DNA of 64,000 nt, taken from the NCBI RefSeq assembly GCF_900100005.1, contig NZ_FNEB01000002.1:1-64000 (forward strand), in the 5' to 3' direction. Below are positions 61,031-64,000 of this stretch, piece by piece. The DNA is from Lutimaribacter saemankumensis (GTDB lineage Bacteria > Pseudomonadota > Alphaproteobacteria > Rhodobacterales > Rhodobacteraceae). The notes under the pieces are model-generated. The model made no database searches. It had not been told where the DNA came from and saw only the letters and a program-made list of their open reading frames with translations. The stretch's first letter is position 1, and each line of letters opens with the position of its first letter. Position numbers and translations under genes: made by a program.

Positions 61031-62029
61031 TTACGTAGTCACGGCTTCGTGGTCACGATGGCCGGGTTCGTCCCGGTAATCGGCCACGGCCTCGAACAGG
61101 TAGCTGACGAACTGGATCAGCATGGTGATTGCGAAAATGCCAAGGAACGCGGCCATCTGGTATTTCACGAACATACCGACACCCCCGGTCTGGGTGACCT
61201 CGAAATTCGCGACGGGGCTGTTGATGATCGACTGCTTGCCGTTAAAGCCAACGCCAAGGATCACCCAGGCGGTCGTCATACCCAGCATGATCGACCCGAT
61301 GGCGTTGACGAAGCCCTTGGTCGTGCGTCCGAAACCGGCATACAGCACGTCAACGCGCACATGGCCTTCGTCGAAAAGGGTATAGGCCGAGGCGAACAGG
61401 AACAGCGCCGCATACCAATAGCGCACGAGATCGCCCATCAGCGCCTGCTCGTAGGAAAAGACGAAGCGGGAGATCACGATCAGCAATTCGGCCAGCACGA
61501 TCAGCAGCGCCAGCCAGTGAAAGCCCAGCGTGCGGGTGAACAACCCGATCACGAAACCCAGCACGACAAGCGGCGTGTGGATGTAGGGGCCCACATCACG
61601 CGCGCGTCCGAAGAAGCGGGCGCTTTCCTCGTCCATGAAGTAGAGGAAAAGCTGCTCGGTCCGCATGAAGGCGATGGTCGCATCGACCACCCCAACCAGC
61701 AAAACCGCCCAGAAAATACTGCGCACAAGGTAGCAGTTGAACCGGTGGATACGGTCGGCATCCCAGCGCAAAGCCTGCATCGGCGTTTGCAGCACATAGA
61801 CGATCGCAAGGCCCACACAGATCGCGAAGATCAGCGCATGCACCCAGCCAAGGCTTCCGCCATCGCCGGCCAGCAGCGCGTGCGTTCCGGGAAATCCGAA
61901 CGCCACGACGAGCACGTTGTTGATCATGAAGGCCGATAGCGCACCAAGCATTCCCCATCCGAACATGCGGATGACGGGGGCAGGTGCGCCGGTGCGGGAC
62001 AGGTCTGTCGGATCGCTGAGGCTGGTCAT
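61031..62029 (-). CDS. TRAP transporter small permease, enlarged form
   Basis: This 332-residue membrane protein is about twice the usual DctQ length. It has several N-terminal hydrophobic segments (FGWGMLGALSAFMINNVLVV) before the DctQ-like part, where YTLFDEGHVRVDVLYAGFGR carries the family's GHVRVD motif. Enlarged small subunits accompany TakP-type binding proteins in Rhodobacterales. It lies between the binding-protein gene (129 nt upstream, with a hairpin) and the large permease gene. Confidence 0.88.
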   Translation of the reverse strand: MTSLSDPTDLSRTGAPAPVIRMFGWGMLGALSAFMINNVLVVAFGFPGTHALLAGDGGSLGWVHALIFAICVGLAIVYVLQTPMQALRWDADRIHRFNCYLVRSIFWAVLLVGVVDATIAFMRTEQLFLYFMDEESARFFGRARDVGPYIHTPLVVLGFVIGLFTRTLGFHWLALLIVLAELLIVISRFVFSYEQALMGDLVRYWYAALFLFASAYTLFDEGHVRVDVLYAGFGRTTKGFVNAIGSIMLGMTTAWVILGVGFNGKQSIINSPVANFEVTQTGGVGMFVKYQMAAFLGIFAITMLIQFVSYLFEAVADYRDEPGHRDHEAVTT

Positions 62030-62111
62030 TCTCTCACCTGTTGCATCCGGCTTGGCTCCTCTTGCCGGGGCCGCGCCGTGTTGCCGATTGTTGTTGATTT
62101 TCAGGCAAAGA

Positions 62112-62129
62112 GCGGGACCGTAGCCCCGC
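62112..62129 (-). other. Hairpin after the TakP-like binding-protein gene
   Basis: GCGGG (62112-62116) and CCCGC (62125-62129) pair around an 8-nt loop, 29 nt after the stop of the binding-protein gene. TCTTTG follows on the minus strand, so partial termination is possible. It is the third case in this window of a hairpin directly behind a TRAP binding-protein gene. Confidence 0.5.
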
Positions 62130-62158
62130 CCTTGATTTTATTGGATATTTTCGGCGTA

Positions 62159-63247
62159 TCAGCCCAGGTTGCGGACCCGGTTGCGCTGGTTCACGAAGGT
62201 ACCTTCGAACAGCGCCATACCTTTGCCGATCTCCGAGATGTTCGACTGGAACGCGTCGTCGATTTCGACCGCAAGCGCCGAGTGATCACGCACTTCTGCG
62301 AACACTTCTTCAGCCGCTTCACCGAAGCCATCCCAGACGTCGTCGTTGAAGTTGCGCACTTCGACGCCCTGTTCGTCGATCAGACGCTGCAGGTATTCGC
62401 CGTTCAGAGCGGCCGCTTCCTCGTAGGAGTTTGCGTGCTCTTCGTAGCAAGCCGCGGTCAGCAGGTCTTTTTCCCAATCCGACAGCTCGCCCCACCAGCT
62501 TGCGTTCATGCCAAAGGCAAGACCGCCGCCCGGCTCGTGCATACCACCGGTATAGTAGTACTTGGCCGCTTCGTAGAACTTCATGAAGTAGTCGTTGTAG
62601 GGACCAACCCATTCGGTCGCGTCGATCGAGCCCGACACCAGGTTTTCATAGATCTGGCCGCCCGGCAGCGACACGGTCGATGCGCCCAGCTTGGACATCA
62701 CGTTGCCGCCCAGGCCCGGGATACGCATCTTCAGGCCCTTGAAGTCATCGGGGCCTTCGATTTCCTTGTTGAACCAGCCGCCGGCCTGCGTGCCGGTTGC
62801 GCCACAGGGCAGCGACTTGAGGCCGAATTCGCCCGACAGCTTGTCCCAAATTTCCTGGCCGCCCTTGAACTTGATCCAGGCATTCCATTCGGTCGTCGTC
62901 ATACCGAACGGCACCGAGGTGAAATAGGCAAAGCCCGGGTGCTTACCGACCCAGTAATAGTCAGCCGCGATATAGGCCTGGCTGTTTCCCGACGCCACTT
63001 CGTCGAAAACGTCGAACGCGCCAACGCGCTCGCCGGCAGCGAAGTATTCGACATTGAAACGGCCTTCAGACAGCTCAGTGATGCGCTGCGCCAGGCGCTG
63101 CGCCGAGGTGCCGAGGCCGGGGAAGTCGCGCGGCCAGGTCGACACTATCGTGAGCTGACGTGCACCTTGCGCGATTGCAGGTGCCGCCAGTGCAACCGAA
63201 CCCGCGCCGGCAAGTGCGGCCCCTTTCAGAAACTTACGTCTTTCCAT
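62159..63247 (-). CDS. TRAP transporter solute-binding protein, TakP-like, Tat signal
   Basis: This 362-residue periplasmic protein starts MERRKFLKGAALAGAGSVAL, a Tat signal with the twin arginine, cleaved near AIAQ. The mature part resembles TakP of Rhodobacter sphaeroides, which binds 2-oxo acids with Na+: AADYYWVGKHPGFAYFTSVP, FKGLKMRIPGLGG (Arg175, carboxylate ligand) and GSIDATEWVGPYND. The frame is open 15 codons upstream but only this ATG gives the signal. It is the first gene of its operon, and a 17-bp palindrome lies about 75 nt upstream. Confidence 0.92.
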   Translation of the reverse strand: MERRKFLKGAALAGAGSVALAAPAIAQGARQLTIVSTWPRDFPGLGTSAQRLAQRITELSEGRFNVEYFAAGERVGAFDVFDEVASGNSQAYIAADYYWVGKHPGFAYFTSVPFGMTTTEWNAWIKFKGGQEIWDKLSGEFGLKSLPCGATGTQAGGWFNKEIEGPDDFKGLKMRIPGLGGNVMSKLGASTVSLPGGQIYENLVSGSIDATEWVGPYNDYFMKFYEAAKYYYTGGMHEPGGGLAFGMNASWWGELSDWEKDLLTAACYEEHANSYEEAAALNGEYLQRLIDEQGVEVRNFNDDVWDGFGEAAEEVFAEVRDHSALAVEIDDAFQSNISEIGKGMALFEGTFVNQRNRVRNLG

Positions 63248-63680
63248 CTTTGTTATTCCTCCCGTTAGACGGACGTCTGTATTTGCTTGCAATGTCCGGA
63301 GATCTCTACCCTTGACGCCGGTTTGGCGACGCCAAACAGGTCTTTGGTCATTTTCTCTCCCCGATCATTATGCGCCCGACCGTAGCAGGATCAGCGCAAG
63401 GGTAAAGAAAAAGCTGCACCCTGCGACAAAAACTATGCGTTTTCAGGATGCTGAACCGTTGATCGGCAATATCGGATTGGCGAAAAAACAGGCATGTTTT
63501 CAGCCGCAAGCGGTATCCGGGAACGAAGCCTACCCCAAAGGTAGCCTTTGACCCGTAAATCGCGAACGGACCGGGCCTGCCCGACAGATATCAGACATTG
63601 CCATTCGCCGCCGCTGCTTTACCCTTTTGCGCTGGACCTCGGCATATCCCGGGGCGCGAATCTCGGGAAAACAACACCGT
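63248..63680. other. Divergent intergenic region between the TakP-like gene and the MFP gene
   Basis: This 433-bp gap contains no gene that I can support; short frames through it have no family pattern. It holds a perfect 17-bp palindrome at 63321-63337, an AGACG/CGTCT inverted repeat just upstream of the TakP-like ribosome site (about 63268-63279), and an AAAACA/TGTTTT inverted repeat at 63485-63500. No strong sigma70 promoter pair was found for either gene. Confidence 0.5.
63321..63337 (-). promoter_or_regulatory. Perfect 17-bp palindrome, candidate operator
   Basis: GTTTGGCG (63321-63328), a single A, and CGCCAAAC (63330-63337) form a perfect palindrome about 75 nt upstream of the TakP-like start. 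Near-symmetric 17-bp sites of this kind are typical for dimeric repressors such as GntR or LacI/IclR types. No regulator gene is adjacent, so the binding protein is unknown. Confidence 0.55.
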
Positions 63681-64000
63681 ATGTCGATCTGGAAACAACT
63701 TTTCGTCCTGGCTGCACTCGCCGGTATCGCCTATGGCGGTTACGAAGCGTATCTCCGGTACTACGCGCCCGCGGACACCGCGCAGGCCGACCAGCCGCGC
63801 CGGGGCGGTGGGCCCGCAGCCGTCGAAACCGGTGTCGCCGAACTGCGAGTCCTGCGCGACACGGTCGAAGCTGTTGGAACGACGCGTGCACTGCAGTCCG
63901 TCGACATCGTGCCCGAGGCCAGCGGCCGGATCGAAGAGCTTGCTTTCTCACCCGGGCAGCGCGTCGAAAAGGGGGCCGTGCTTGTCCGCCTGGATGACGC
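63681..64000 (+). CDS. RND efflux periplasmic adaptor (membrane-fusion protein), N-terminal part
   Basis: The first 106 codons are inside the window. They begin MSIWKQLFVLAALAGIAYGG, a short cytoplasmic start and one membrane anchor, followed by a low-complexity linker with GGGPAAVETGVAELRVL. The lipoyl/beta-barrel hairpin start typical of HlyD/MexA-family adaptors comes next (IVPEASGRIEELAFSPGQRV, then EKGAVLVRLDDA). Such proteins bridge an RND pump and an outer-membrane channel. The pump gene would lie beyond the window. Confidence 0.85.
   Translation, partial: MSIWKQLFVLAALAGIAYGGYEAYLRYYAPADTAQADQPRRGGGPAAVETGVAELRVLRDTVEAVGTTRALQSVDIVPEASGRIEELAFSPGQRVEKGAVLVRLDD

Noticed and set aside
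63312-63551. Short plus-strand open frame upstream of the membrane-fusion protein gene
   Set aside because: It has no ribosome binding site, runs through the palindromic region and shows no recognisable pattern.

Overview
The window looks like chromosome of a GC-rich marine alphaproteobacterium of the Rhodobacterales (Roseobacter group). The evidence is the alphaproteobacterial order of transcription and translation genes, three TRAP-type uptake systems, a soluble NAD-dependent formate dehydrogenase of the FdsGBACD type, paired BKACE (DUF849) enzymes, and an arsJ arsenic cassette headed by an ArsR-ArsC fusion. No rRNA, tRNA, CRISPR array, insertion sequence, integrase or phage gene was recognised.

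Region 1 (1-18.2 kb, all minus strand) is the secE-nusG-rplK-rplA-rplJ-rplL-rpoB-rpoC cluster followed by rpsL-rpsG-fusA-tuf, with tuf cut by the window edge. Two unrelated genes, a putative rhamnosyl-type glycosyltransferase and an EamA-family transporter, sit between rpoC and rpsL. Strong hairpins lie at many gene junctions: an intrinsic terminator or attenuator between secE and nusG, a hairpin over the rpoB stop, two between fusA and tuf, and a terminator after rpoC.

Region 2 (18.4-32.6 kb) is catabolic. It holds a biotin-dependent acyl-CoA carboxylase whose carboxyltransferase gene is broken by an exact 8-bp tandem duplication, then a TIGR03084-type protein and a BKACE enzyme. Next come a TAXI-type TRAP transporter with its universal stress protein, an RpiR regulator, a class III aminotransferase coupled to a second, shorter BKACE, and a GMC oxidoreductase. 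Region 3 (32.7-35.9 kb) is an arsenic cassette (arsRC fusion, GAPDH, arsJ) with a palindromic operator. Region 4 (35.9-44.1 kb) has an M20 amidohydrolase, a LysR regulator and fdsG-fdsB-fdsA-fdhD-fdsD, with an OxyR-like LysR site in front of fdsG.

Region 5 (44.1-57.2 kb) is the most interesting. Two tightly coupled operons diverge from one 155-bp control region. Leftward run gntR, leuC-like, leuD-like and a DctPQM TRAP transporter. Rightward run a tautomerase-SnoaL fusion, hyuB, hyuA, an isochorismatase-fold protein lacking the catalytic Cys, an isocitrate lyase/PEP mutase-family lyase and a flavoprotein. The pairing of an aconitase-family hydratase with a substituted-malate-type lyase recalls the dimethylmaleate hydratase/dimethylmalate lyase pair of nicotinate fermentation. 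I infer an undescribed route that degrades a substituted dicarboxylate, perhaps derived from a cyclic amide or imide; the substrate is unknown.

Region 6 (57.6-64 kb) has a zinc-type adenylate kinase, a TakP-like TRAP system whose large permease carries a soluble helical tail of about 330 residues, and the start of an efflux membrane-fusion protein. All three TRAP operons carry a hairpin just after the binding-protein gene, probably so that more binding protein than permease is made.
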